From Ferrovibrio terrae_A (GTDB lineage: Bacteria > Pseudomonadota > Alphaproteobacteria > Ferrovibrionales > Ferrovibrionaceae): a DNA stretch of 64,000 nucleotides. The notes beneath the pieces were generated by a model, which saw only the letters and a list, made by a program, of their open reading frames with translations, was not told the origin of the DNA and ran no database searches. Within the stretch, counting starts at the first letter, position 1. Every line of letters begins with the position of its first letter. This document shows positions 35,748 through 45,364 of the stretch, piece by piece. The stretch spans positions 124,001-188,000 of the forward strand of contig NZ_CALSAN010000002.1 of assembly GCF_943372915.1 (NCBI RefSeq). The letters are read 5' to 3'. The position numbers and the translations under genes are program-made.

Positions 35748-37919
35748 TTACTCCGGCACCAAGCCAGTGCACTGTTTGATCCGCAGATTTTTGTTGTTCG
35801 CCGTGGTGATTTCCCAGATCAGGCTGCTGCCGGTCTGGGCACTAACATCAACCTCCAGGCACCACTGCTGGAAGGATCCATAATCGCCCACGCGGGTCCA
35901 GGTGCCGGTGGCATAACCGCTGCCGCCGTTGATCGAAGCCTTACCGATCACGTCAACGCCCATGCTGATGCTATCCACTGGCGAGATCAGGAAGAAGCCG
36001 CGAACGATATCAGGATCCGCCGCCACCAGCGTCTGCGCGGTTGGGCGCAGCGTCATATTCAGGTAACCGGTGGCCACCTCGATCTTTTCGATCATCGACA
36101 GCGCGCCTTGCGCGCCGTAACCGCTGGGGGTCGCGTTCATGTAGTCGGTATAACCGCCCGACTTCTCATAGAAGGATAGGCCCGTGGTGGCGGTGCTGCG
36201 ATGCACCAGATTATCGTTCGAGTTGTTGACGCCAAACGAAGCCACATAATCCTTCGTGTGATCGAAGGTCATAGTGATTTCGTCAGTCACCTTGAGCGCG
36301 CCAGTCGGTATCGTGAAGCTGGCGCTGCCATTATCTGCGGTGATCTGCGTGGTGCTGCCAACGCGGTCCCACGCATTGCCAGAGGCAGCTTTTTCGCCAA
36401 AATCGAAGCTTAGAGTTGTAAAGCCTTCGGCGGCCTGGCCGCGCAGGCTAAAGCGGATGGCGCTGCCCGACGCACTGAATACCGACGCCAGCATCACCTG
36501 CTTGAAGCCATACTGGTTGCGCGCCAAGAGGCTGCCCGTGAACGCAGCCGACACGGTGGCGTCAAAGGTCGTTGTCCAGATCCGCTGCGGCTCGTACCAG
36601 TCATTCGCCGCCGAATAGTTGGCATTCGTCTTGGTGGCCAGCGTGTCGCTGGCGAAGCTGTCAGCATGATAGAAACTGCCGATCTTGCCGCCGACCCCAC
36701 CAGCAACCACAGGAGTCAGCGCCGAGGCCGCCATATATCGCGCGGCCAGCGTCGCGGCCGGCGCCGACAGCACGCCGCCAGTCAGCTGCAGCCCACTGCC
36801 GATCTGGATCTCTTCCGCCGAACCGCTGCCGCCCGTAAAGCGCCCAAGCAACCGCGCCGAAGCGATATCCTGGATCTTGGCAAAAGTTACCGACTTATCA
36901 GGCGGAACAGCAGTCACCACCAGCGTGCCCCAGTCATCCGGCGCGGGCGTCGCATCAGCCACCAACTGGACACCGGCATTCAGGCTTTCCAGCACCACTG
37001 CCGCCGTGCCGCCGTCAATCGTATCGGTGCCATTGCGGTTGATCGTGACGGCGTTTGCATCACCGGTTTTCTTCTGCATGGCCACCGACCAGGCCACATC
37101 ATCGACTAGCCCGAGCCCACCGATCGAAGGCAGGTTGAACACGATCGCGCCGCCGCTGGTGTCGCAGATAAACAGCGCGCCGCCGTCTTCATCAACCAGA
37201 GTGACCGGGCTGGCCGCGGAGGTCACATAGCGCACATTGCGCCAGCTGACCGACTGCACCGCGGCCTGCGCATTCAGCGCCGAAGCGGCAGAGGCCGCCG
37301 CCTGCGCCGTGGCGATGCCGGCCTGTGTGGTGGCAATACCGGCCTGTGTGGTGGCAATGCCGGCCTGCGTGGTGGCAATGCCGGCCTGCGTGGTGGCGAT
37401 GCCGGCCTGTGTGGTGGCGATGGTAACACCGCCCTCGATATCAGCCAGCGAAAGCGTACTGACGCCCGGCAAGCCATCTTCATCCCAGCCCGCCGCCTTA
37501 CCGGCGCGCGCCGCCAAGGTGGGCAGCGTCATATCAACCAGCGGATCCGTCAGCGCCAGCTGCGCAGCCCTGCCCACCTTCACCTGCAGATCCTGCACCT
37601 GCATGGCAAGCCGGCTTAACTCTTCATTGATCGCATCGGCCCGGAAATCGGCACCAACACCGATCTCGGTTTCGCGCTTTTGCGCCGTCACGCGGGCAAT
37701 GGTGATGCGCTCGCCACCCGCGCAGGGGGAGGACAGCGTAAGCGTGCCGCCATCAGCAGCGCCCATGCCAACGACACCAAAGCCCACGGCCGGATCCTGA
37801 TCGACCCAGCAGGCGATTTCCGCCGCGAGGAAGAAGGTGAACGGAATATCAAAGGCGGTCTGGCCCGGATTGGCGGTCACCACTTCCAGCGACGGAATAT
37901 TCAGGACCGGTACATTCAT
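35748..37919 (-). CDS. tail fibre protein with T7-like N-terminal adaptor
   Basis: 723 residues. The first 120 residues (GQTAFDIPFTFFLAAEIACWVDQ) match the T7 gp17-type adaptor that docks fibres to the tail tube. Residues 167-201 are five IATTQAG repeats with a sixth degenerate copy, a likely coiled or beta-helical stalk. The rest (about 215-723) looks beta-rich, with carbohydrate-binding potential, and probably decides host range. No intramolecular chaperone is obvious. The start overlaps the stop of the 1479-residue virion protein by ATGA. Confidence 0.82.
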   Translation of the reverse strand: MNVPVLNIPSLEVVTANPGQTAFDIPFTFFLAAEIACWVDQDPAVGFGVVGMGAADGGTLTLSSPCAGGERITIARVTAQKRETEIGVGADFRADAINEELSRLAMQVQDLQVKVGRAAQLALTDPLVDMTLPTLAARAGKAAGWDEDGLPGVSTLSLADIEGGVTIATTQAGIATTQAGIATTQAGIATTQAGIATTQAGIATAQAAASAASALNAQAAVQSVSWRNVRYVTSAASPVTLVDEDGGALFICDTSGGAIVFNLPSIGGLGLVDDVAWSVAMQKKTGDANAVTINRNGTDTIDGGTAAVVLESLNAGVQLVADATPAPDDWGTLVVTAVPPDKSVTFAKIQDIASARLLGRFTGGSGSAEEIQIGSGLQLTGGVLSAPAATLAARYMAASALTPVVAGGVGGKIGSFYHADSFASDTLATKTNANYSAANDWYEPQRIWTTTFDATVSAAFTGSLLARNQYGFKQVMLASVFSASGSAIRFSLRGQAAEGFTTLSFDFGEKAASGNAWDRVGSTTQITADNGSASFTIPTGALKVTDEITMTFDHTKDYVASFGVNNSNDNLVHRSTATTGLSFYEKSGGYTDYMNATPSGYGAQGALSMIEKIEVATGYLNMTLRPTAQTLVAADPDIVRGFFLISPVDSISMGVDVIGKASINGGSGYATGTWTRVGDYGSFQQWCLEVDVSAQTGSSLIWEITTANNKNLRIKQCTGLVPE
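37317..37421. repeat. tandem 21-bp repeat in the tail-fibre gene
   Basis: Five direct 21-base units, each encoding IATTQAG, with small third-position differences, plus a degenerate sixth unit to about 37296. Copy number could change by slippage and alter stalk length. Not a CRISPR: no spacers. Confidence 0.9.
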
Positions 37920-40900
37920 TGCGGCACCCCCAGCGAAGCGTTTATGCCGGCCTCGGCCTGATCGTAGAGGCGGCGCAGGTAAAACAGGTTTTGCGTCGGC
38001 ACCATGCGGCGCAGCGCGCGGCTATCGCTTTCCTGCCAGTCGAAGCTGGCGGCCGATCCGATGATCTGGCCCATATCGGCCAGCGTGCCGATCGACGGAC
38101 CCAGCACGGCGCCGGCAAGGTTGCGGCTGGCATAGCGCGAGGACGGTTCGCCGCCCGCCAGGCGGTTCATGCCGATCTGCCCGCGCGTGGCCTTTTCCAT
38201 GATGTTGTTCACGTCATACAGCCAGCCGGTCCAGCCGGCCCGGTCGATACCCTCGGCGATCCACACGGCCGGCTTGTTCGAGATCTCGCGGCCAGCCGCC
38301 ACGCCCTGCACGCCATAGGTCAGCGCACCAAGCCCGGTCATCAGCGCCACGCCGTTCAGCGCCGCCATGTCGCGCTGCTGCAGGCCAGACAGCGCCACCT
38401 TCTGCGTTGAGGCAAACGCAAACGATCGGAACTGGCCGATCATCTTGCCCATCTCGCTCGACATCCACAGCGGCCGGTCGCCGATGCCCGGCGTTACGAT
38501 GATGCGATCCACATCCTTGATGATCGCCGCGCGGAAACTTTCGACCGCGCCGCGATCGGTCCACCGCTCGGTATTCGCCAGCACCAGATCCCCGCGCGTT
38601 TCGGCATGCTCGGCCAGCTGCTGCGCGATCATCTGCGCGCGGCCGGCATCAATACCGCCCGACGCCAGCCGCTCGATCGTCTTGGCATCGGCCTTGCCCG
38701 CCTTCATGCCCTGTACGGCATCAATCACCGCCTGGCTGGTGACGATGCCGGCAAACTGCCGCATGGCGGCATTCCACGGCGCCATCAACGCCACCACGCC
38801 AAACTTGTCAGCCGCCGCCTTCAGGCCACGCTCGAATTTCGTCTGGCGGCCGTAGTCATCGCCAATATCGGCGATGTTCATGGCGCGGGTATCCAGCACC
38901 ATATCCAGCCCGGCCGATGCGCGCTTAACTTCATCGGCGGCCAGGCGATACGATTTGAAATCGCTGATCAGCGGTTTCAGGCCGGAGCCGAACACGCGCT
39001 GGAAACCATGCACCATCACCGGCCGGCCCATATCGGGTATGGCGCTGGTGGCCATCATTCCCATCATGCGCAGGTAATTCCAGTCCCGCACGCCGCGCGC
39101 CACCCGCACGAACATGCTATCGGGATCTGCCGGCGCACCATAGGTTCCGCGCAGGCGCGCGATCAGGGCTTCCGCGTCATTCACATCACGGGCAGATTGC
39201 CGCTCCAGCGATTGCCGCTGCGCTTCCGTCTTGGCCTCGCGCAGCAGCACGCGATAATCCTGCCGGATCTCTTCCAGCCATTCCTTGCCGTCGATCGACC
39301 CCAGCGCACGCTTCAGCGCCACGTCCGGCGCCATGGTGCGCACATACTGCTGCGCCACCTTTTCGGCATCGGAGATCAGAAACGGTTCGATCAGCTGATC
39401 AGGGATATTGAAGGCCCGCGCCTTCATCGGGCCGCGCGCGGCCGGATCCCCGACACGGCGCACCAGCGGCACAGCCTCATAAGGCGACCGGCCGCCTGGC
39501 GTGCGCAGAATATGATCGGCGATCTGATCGGCCAGATCCTCCAGTTCTGCCCGCTCCAGACCGGTGGCCGCTTTCAGGATCGCTTCCGGCGTATCCGACT
39601 TGCCGGGCCAGCTTTGCACCAGCTGATCCAGCGCATCGGCATTGCCTTCCAGCCGCGCGCCGAGATCGTCGCGGTAACGCTGCAGGGCCGCCAGATCGTT
39701 TTCGATCCCGCTCAGATTGTCATAAAGCCCCTGGACCCGCGCCCCCAGGCGCCGGCCCTGAAAATCCGCCTCGGCGCCGCGGATCCGCTGGCGCCGCAGA
39801 TTGTCGTCTAGTCGTCGGCGCTCGGCTGCGGCCGATCGGCCGGCCGCTTCTCCGTCAGCCGCTCCAGCGCCCCGGCCAGTTTCAGGCCCGCCGCCCTGGC
39901 TTCCTCCGGCATTTCGGGATCCGCCGCCGCCGCGCGCAGCTGCGCCGCCATCCGGATCTTGTCCAGCTTGGGCTGGCCGGTCAGGGAATTGAGCCGCGGC
40001 CCCTTCCGGGAATTCGCTGGGCTCGAAGGGGATGGGTTCGGCATTGCGCTTGTCTCCGCCTTTCGCGCGGTATTCCTCTTCATACCACTGGATCGCTGCG
40101 CGCTCCACATGATCATCCACCAAATCTTCGATCGGCTGCCCGGTTTCGCGCGACCGGGCCACCAGTTCGTCGGCCACATCATCGCCCAGATCCAGCCCGA
40201 GATCGGCCGCCATCGCCTTGGCCGGCGCCCGCTCCAGCGCCTGGCCCAGCTTCACATCATCCATACCGCGCGGATCAATGCCCGCCTGTTCCACCTGTTC
40301 GCGCAGGGATGCATAATTCTGCCATTGCGCCGCCAGACCCTGATCGGCCTGCGTGTAGATCTTGCGCCCGCCCAGTTCATCGCGCATGGCATCGAGAAAC
40401 TGGTTGACCGTGGGCCGCTCGGTCAGATCCGAGAAGTAACCATTTTCCCACGCATCGCGCGCCACATCATCGAAGTGACGGCCGGCCTTGTTGTTGATCA
40501 GGCCCGGCCGCAGCCTGGCGCCCATCGCCAGCAGTTCGCCGCCCTCTTCACGCAGCCCCCCGGTGACGCGCACCCATTCCAGCAGGCTAACCGGCTGGCG
40601 ATCGGGCTTGCGCAGACTGTCCGGCAGCTTTTTCTGATTGGCCAGATCATCCAGTGCCGCCCTGATCTCGTCGCGTCGCGCGCCCAGATCGAAGCCGCGT
40701 TGCACGGCCACGCCCTGCGCGCGCTTGGCTTCATCGGCGCGCACGGCCAGATCCTGCTGCCGCGCCGCGCGCCGGCCGATCTTGGCTTCCGCCTTGTCAA
40801 ACAGGCGGATCAGATCATCGCGTTCCTGATCCAGATCGCGCACCTGCCGCTGGATCTCGGCCTTGGTCTTTTGCTCGCCTTCCAGCCAGTCCGCCACGGT

Positions 40901-42355
40901 GCGGGTAAATTCCGGCCGCCTGGCCTTGATCCGCTCGATATCGTAGACGCGGCTGAAATAGCTTTGCGCCGTTTCCACCGAAACATCAGCGGGCAACAGG
41001 CCATGTTTGATCGCTTCGTTTTTCCACGGCTCGAATACGCCTTGGCGCAGCTTCTGCGCGGCGGCAGCCACCTGCGGGATTTCATGCGTATCCCCGCGGC
41101 GCATGGCCGCGCCCACCTGTTCCTTGAATTCGCGCCAGGTCAGATGGCCTTCCGGCAGGCCGCGCACCAGATCACCGGTTTCCGTGGCGAACTTCGACTT
41201 GCCGGCAAGGCCGCGATGGGACAGCCACTGCCGTTCCAGATCCACGATGCTATCGGCCAGCGGCCACTGCGACAGCTTCACCAGCGTTTCGGCCGCGATC
41301 GGCGTGGCCACGCCCAGCGCGTTCTTGTCATAGGCCAGCGGCGTTTCCGCCACCTGCTGGAGCACCTGCCGCGCCTTGATCGATGGCGAGGTGGAAAGGC
41401 GCAGCAGTGGCGTTGTCCACTTGATGGCCTTTTCCACCCCCAGTGCCGATTTCAGGCGTTCATCCAGCACACCATCAGCCGCCGAGGCCGCCGACAGCGA
41501 ACCACCACCGCCCGGCGCACCGGCCGGGTTCATTTCATCCGACAGCGGCGCCCGCAGGGCTTCCGCCCGCGCCGCCGCCAGATCCTGCTGCAGTTCATCG
41601 GCCGAGATCCGCACCCCGCCAGGCTCCACCAGCGGATCAGGCTGCCCGGCCGGCCGGGGGGTAATCTCGGTTTCCAGCTGGCGCGCGGCATCATCGGCGG
41701 CCTGCCGCATCCCGCCAGGACCGCGCAGCTTGCGAAAGCCGGCCACGGCCAGCGGCGCCGCGCCACCCAGCATGCCGGCAAGCAGGGTGCCTGCCCCGAC
41801 GCTCTCCACGCTTTCGGCCGCCGTGCGGGTTTCCTGCGTGGCCTGCAGGACGCCTTCCGCCGCCGCCGCACCCAGGGCACCGGCCCGTGCCGTGGATGCC
41901 GCTCCACGGGCCACAGAAGCGCCCAGGCGGGCACCGCGGAACGCCACCCCGCCCACGGGGATAAGATTGATCGGATCGGCCAGGCCGGCCAGCAGCTGCG
42001 CCGCCACCGCCGACCCGCCACCGGCCGCCAGCAGCCGCCGATCGCTTTCCTCTGCGTCAATCCGGCGCTTGATCACGGCCACGTCATCGTCGCTGTTCGC
42101 CTCCACGAAGGCATCGGCATAGCGCGCATAGCGATCTTCCAGCCTGGCGAACGGGTCATAATCCCGGTTCGGCGCTGCCGCGGACTGCCCGGCGCCCTCG
42201 CGGATCCCGGTGATGGCGCTGCCGATCGTGTTTTCGCGCCGGAAGGCAGCCCCCACCAGCGCACCGAAACCCGGCTGCGGATCCGGATCCGGCGACTGCC
42301 AGACCGGCGCCAGCACCGGCTGCAACTCGGGTGGCGTGTCGCGCTGGAAAGGCAT
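37916..42355 (-). CDS. large internal virion protein (T7 gp16-like ejection protein)
   Basis: 1479 residues, the largest gene in the window and of the size expected for podovirus inner-core proteins. The N-terminal region ends LLAGLADPINLIPVGGVAF, a phrase common to such proteins; middle parts are alpha-helical with charged coils (DLDQERDDLIRLFDKAEAKIGRRAARQQ), and a low-complexity Gly/Ala/Arg stretch lies around residues 790-850. It is probably ejected with the DNA to span the envelope. No lysozyme motif could be seen at the N-terminus. Overlaps the next gene as TGATG. Confidence 0.78.
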   Translation of the reverse strand: MPFQRDTPPELQPVLAPVWQSPDPDPQPGFGALVGAAFRRENTIGSAITGIREGAGQSAAAPNRDYDPFARLEDRYARYADAFVEANSDDDVAVIKRRIDAEESDRRLLAAGGGSAVAAQLLAGLADPINLIPVGGVAFRGARLGASVARGAASTARAGALGAAAAEGVLQATQETRTAAESVESVGAGTLLAGMLGGAAPLAVAGFRKLRGPGGMRQAADDAARQLETEITPRPAGQPDPLVEPGGVRISADELQQDLAAARAEALRAPLSDEMNPAGAPGGGGSLSAASAADGVLDERLKSALGVEKAIKWTTPLLRLSTSPSIKARQVLQQVAETPLAYDKNALGVATPIAAETLVKLSQWPLADSIVDLERQWLSHRGLAGKSKFATETGDLVRGLPEGHLTWREFKEQVGAAMRRGDTHEIPQVAAAAQKLRQGVFEPWKNEAIKHGLLPADVSVETAQSYFSRVYDIERIKARRPEFTRTVADWLEGEQKTKAEIQRQVRDLDQERDDLIRLFDKAEAKIGRRAARQQDLAVRADEAKRAQGVAVQRGFDLGARRDEIRAALDDLANQKKLPDSLRKPDRQPVSLLEWVRVTGGLREEGGELLAMGARLRPGLINNKAGRHFDDVARDAWENGYFSDLTERPTVNQFLDAMRDELGGRKIYTQADQGLAAQWQNYASLREQVEQAGIDPRGMDDVKLGQALERAPAKAMAADLGLDLGDDVADELVARSRETGQPIEDLVDDHVERAAIQWYEEEYRAKGGDKRNAEPIPFEPSEFPEGAAAQFPDRPAQAGQDPDGGAAARGGGGSRNAGGSQGGGPETGRGAGAADGEAAGRSAAAERRRLDDNLRRQRIRGAEADFQGRRLGARVQGLYDNLSGIENDLAALQRYRDDLGARLEGNADALDQLVQSWPGKSDTPEAILKAATGLERAELEDLADQIADHILRTPGGRSPYEAVPLVRRVGDPAARGPMKARAFNIPDQLIEPFLISDAEKVAQQYVRTMAPDVALKRALGSIDGKEWLEEIRQDYRVLLREAKTEAQRQSLERQSARDVNDAEALIARLRGTYGAPADPDSMFVRVARGVRDWNYLRMMGMMATSAIPDMGRPVMVHGFQRVFGSGLKPLISDFKSYRLAADEVKRASAGLDMVLDTRAMNIADIGDDYGRQTKFERGLKAAADKFGVVALMAPWNAAMRQFAGIVTSQAVIDAVQGMKAGKADAKTIERLASGGIDAGRAQMIAQQLAEHAETRGDLVLANTERWTDRGAVESFRAAIIKDVDRIIVTPGIGDRPLWMSSEMGKMIGQFRSFAFASTQKVALSGLQQRDMAALNGVALMTGLGALTYGVQGVAAGREISNKPAVWIAEGIDRAGWTGWLYDVNNIMEKATRGQIGMNRLAGGEPSSRYASRNLAGAVLGPSIGTLADMGQIIGSAASFDWQESDSRALRRMVPTQNLFYLRRLYDQAEAGINASLGVPQ

Positions 42356-44592
42356 CAGGGATCCTCGCCAGTCACGCCGCCGACCGGGCTGGACATGACA
42401 CGCCCCGCCGCGACGGCATCGGCCGCCTGCAGCGCAGACCAGCCCGCCGCCGCATCCGCGCTGTTCAGCCTGGCATCGCGCACCCGGCGCGCACGATCGA
42501 CCGGATCGCCAATATACTTTTTGCGCAGGTTGGCCGGCAGCTGGCCGAAATCGGGCCGCCAGCGCATCGGCGATCCATCCTTGTCCAGCATCGGCTGCCA
42601 GGCGCCAAAGTCATCTTTCAGCAGAACGCGATAGAAAGGCCGCGGCTGGCCGGTGGCAGGATCCCGCTCGCGCGCCGTCAGCGGATCTGCCTCCAGCCGC
42701 ACCCGCCCCGCCGTGTCCTTGGCGTACATAGAATTGCCGGCCAGATCCGCCTGCAGCTGTTCGCCGATCCAGGCGCCGCCGAATTCGTTGCCGTAGATCG
42801 CTTCCGGCGCATAGCGCATCCAGCGTTTGCCGGATCCATCGGCATCGCTGACCGACCACACGCGCTTCACTTGGTTCCAGGCCATCTGCCGCGCCACGCC
42901 TTCATCGCCCTGCGCGGAAAAGTGCTGGTGATAGGCTTCACGGAAATCCGACCAGAGCGCATCACCGGTTTCGGCCGGATAGGATCCAAACCAGCCACTG
43001 GTGGCCTGGCCATCCAGCCAGGCCCGTGCGTCCTTGTCGGGCTTGTCGCCGGAGATCCGCTTGATCCGCGCCTGCCGTTCCGCGGCCGGCACCGACAGCG
43101 CCGCCTGCGCCTGCGCCACCGCCGACTGCGGCGCCTCACCCAGCCGGATCCGGCTGGCGATCGCATCGCCCAGGGCGATATCATCTTCCGAAAATTCGTT
43201 TCGCAGCTGCGGATTGAGCCGCGTCATCGTGTCAAGCAGATTGGCCGCATCCGCCACCTTGCCCGGATCTGTGCCGCGCAGGCCGCCACGCACCCGCGCT
43301 TTCAGCGGATCCGGCACCATCCCGGTGGCCTGCACATACATCAGACTGCGCTGATCCTGTTCGGCCGGCTGCAGCTTCTGCCAGCCCAGCGTGCGCCGCG
43401 CATAATGCGCGTTCATCGCCTTGCGGTCATCGGTGCTGCGCGGATCCAGCGCCACCGCGCCGCCGATCGCATCATCCACGCGGGCCATGGCGGCCTGCGC
43501 GGTGGCTTCCCTGTCTGCCATGTCCTGCAGCTTCACGCGAAAATGCGTGCGCTCGCCTGGCTTGAGCAGGCCGGCGCTGTAATGCTTTTCGATCTCGGCT
43601 TCCGTCACCGCACCTTCGGCAAAGCGGATCGAGAAATCCGACAGCCAGCCGGCACGCTTTTCCGCATCGTCCGCTTTCTGCGCCGCCGTGCGTTCGCGGT
43701 CCTCGCGGCGCAGATCACGCAGATGCGCATCCATATAATCGGCCAGCTTGTCGCGTTCATCGGTCGGGATGCCCGGATCCTTTGTGGCCTTGCGAAAGTC
43801 ATTCACAAAGCCTTCCGCCTGATCCAGCCCCTTGGCGCGGAAACGATCGAATTGCCCCAGCACCACTTCCCGGCGCTGGCGCACATCAACGCCCGCTTTC
43901 AGTTCGGCCTTCTGCTGCGGCGTGATATCGCTGCGCGCATCGATCGCCGCGCGCACGCGGGCTGCCGCCATGGTGCCCTTTTCGGCATCGCCAATGCGCC
44001 ATGCCTGCGCCATGTCATCCACGCCGCGCGTGATCGTTTCGACATGCACGGCATTGGCCGTACCCTCGGCTTTCTTGCGCTGCGCCACCCGCACCTTGGC
44101 CAGCGGCTCCAGGCGGTACTCTTCCATATACTGTTCGGCATCGCCTTTCAGGATCGGCGGCAGCCGCTGGATCACTTCTGATTTCAGCTTGTCATACCGG
44201 CTGTTGAAGGCATCGGGATCGTCCGGATGATCCAGCAGGATCTGCTGCGAACGATCCTCCACCACCAGCCGCTGCCGCGAGAAATACGCGGTCAGCACCG
44301 ACTTGTTGAAAGCGAGATCCTCGGCCGTCTTGCCATCACGCAGCGCCGGAGAGCGATCGCCAACGGCTGCCGCCTGGCCTTCCTGCTGACCCTCGGCCGT
44401 CACCTTCAGCTTTTTGGCGGCCTCTTCCTCGGCCTGGCCCTGCTGCAGCACCTGGCCGGCAAAGCGGCTGATCGCCACGCCGATATCACCCGTGGCAGAC
44501 ATATCCCGGCCGATATCGCCCAGCTGCGCCGCACCGGCCCGGCCGAAGCCGGATCCGTAGCCCGAGAGAGTTGAACCCGTGCGAACAGCCAT
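42355..44592 (-). CDS. internal virion protein (T7 gp15-like)
   Basis: 745 residues, very helical and charged, with an N-terminal Gly-rich segment and a long region of alternating charges (KKLKVTAEGQQEGQAAAV, REDRERTAAQKADDAEKRA). Its position between the large gp16-like and the small gp14-like proteins is that of T7 gp15. Identity rests on gene order and composition rather than a motif. Confidence 0.7.
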   Translation of the reverse strand: MAVRTGSTLSGYGSGFGRAGAAQLGDIGRDMSATGDIGVAISRFAGQVLQQGQAEEEAAKKLKVTAEGQQEGQAAAVGDRSPALRDGKTAEDLAFNKSVLTAYFSRQRLVVEDRSQQILLDHPDDPDAFNSRYDKLKSEVIQRLPPILKGDAEQYMEEYRLEPLAKVRVAQRKKAEGTANAVHVETITRGVDDMAQAWRIGDAEKGTMAAARVRAAIDARSDITPQQKAELKAGVDVRQRREVVLGQFDRFRAKGLDQAEGFVNDFRKATKDPGIPTDERDKLADYMDAHLRDLRREDRERTAAQKADDAEKRAGWLSDFSIRFAEGAVTEAEIEKHYSAGLLKPGERTHFRVKLQDMADREATAQAAMARVDDAIGGAVALDPRSTDDRKAMNAHYARRTLGWQKLQPAEQDQRSLMYVQATGMVPDPLKARVRGGLRGTDPGKVADAANLLDTMTRLNPQLRNEFSEDDIALGDAIASRIRLGEAPQSAVAQAQAALSVPAAERQARIKRISGDKPDKDARAWLDGQATSGWFGSYPAETGDALWSDFREAYHQHFSAQGDEGVARQMAWNQVKRVWSVSDADGSGKRWMRYAPEAIYGNEFGGAWIGEQLQADLAGNSMYAKDTAGRVRLEADPLTARERDPATGQPRPFYRVLLKDDFGAWQPMLDKDGSPMRWRPDFGQLPANLRKKYIGDPVDRARRVRDARLNSADAAAGWSALQAADAVAAGRVMSSPVGGVTGEDP

Positions 44593-44596
44593 CAGA

Positions 44597-45364
44597 TCAC
44601 GCCCGCAACACGTCAGCCACGTCGCCGCCGAAACTCAGCAGGCCACCCGCGCCACTCGCCAGGCGCTTGCGTCGCGCGCCCAGCATGGTCAGGAAACCCG
44701 CTTCCCGATCGGCGCGCGCGCGCGCGGCAAAGCTGGTGGCGCTGCGATCCGCCGCCGTCACCGCCGCTTCACTCAAGGCCAGCGCAGATCCCGAGCCACC
44801 ATCCACGCCCTCGGCCGCTGCCGTTGCATTCTGCTGCGCCAGCAGGGCGCGCAGTTCCAGCTGGCTATCGCGTTCGGCCTCAGCCACCACGCGGGCATCC
44901 TCGGCCGATTTCAGCTGCTGCTGCCCCTCGATCGCCCGCGCCTGCGCCGCCCCATTCATAACCGACGCGCCGGATCCCACGGCACTCAGCCCGAGCCCGG
45001 CCACTTCCTTGCCGGTCAGGCCCGTCGCGGCCAGGAATGACGACCACAGGCCGGGACTGGCGGCAGCGGCCGGCGCACCCACGGCGGCAGCCGATGCCGC
45101 AGTGGATGCCGCCGCACCGGCTAGCACATCACCGGCCGCGATCGCGCTTGTGGTGGCGGCCGTGGTTGCAGCCGCCGCGCCCGTGGTCAGCGCCGCCCCG
45201 GTGCCCGCAGCGGCAGCTGTTCCCGCTGCCGCTGCGCCGGCCCCGGCCGCGCCTGCTCCAGCCCCCGCTGCGGCGCCGGCACCAAGCAGGCCGAACCCGC
45301 CAGTCATAACGCCAAGGGCGGCCAGACCGGCGAGCGGCAACGCGATTGCAGCAACCTTGCCCAT
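44597..45364 (-). CDS. small internal virion protein (T7 gp14-like), Ala/Gly-rich
   Basis: 255 residues. The N-terminal 110 residues are Ala/Gly/Thr-rich and hydrophobic, so membrane-active; the rest is helical and charged (QARAIEGQQQLKSAEDARVVAEAE), a layout like phage proteins of the gp14 class. Start MGKVAAIA at 45364 overlaps the tail tube stop (TGATG); the upstream open frame is not used. Confidence 0.7.
   Translation of the reverse strand: MGKVAAIALPLAGLAALGVMTGGFGLLGAGAAAGAGAGAAGAGAAAAGTAAAAGTGAALTTGAAAATTAATTSAIAAGDVLAGAAASTAASAAAVGAPAAAASPGLWSSFLAATGLTGKEVAGLGLSAVGSGASVMNGAAQARAIEGQQQLKSAEDARVVAEAERDSQLELRALLAQQNATAAAEGVDGGSGSALALSEAAVTAADRSATSFAARARADREAGFLTMLGARRKRLASGAGGLLSFGGDVADVLRA

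Noticed and set aside
37296..37424. Short direct repeats considered as CRISPR
   Set aside because: 21-base units are contiguous, in frame with the fibre gene, and have no spacers.
39959..42634. 891-codon open frame on the + strand
   Set aside because: Antisense to the coupled internal virion protein genes; composition (His/Arg/Gln/Leu) is that of a GC-rich shadow frame and there is no start signal.
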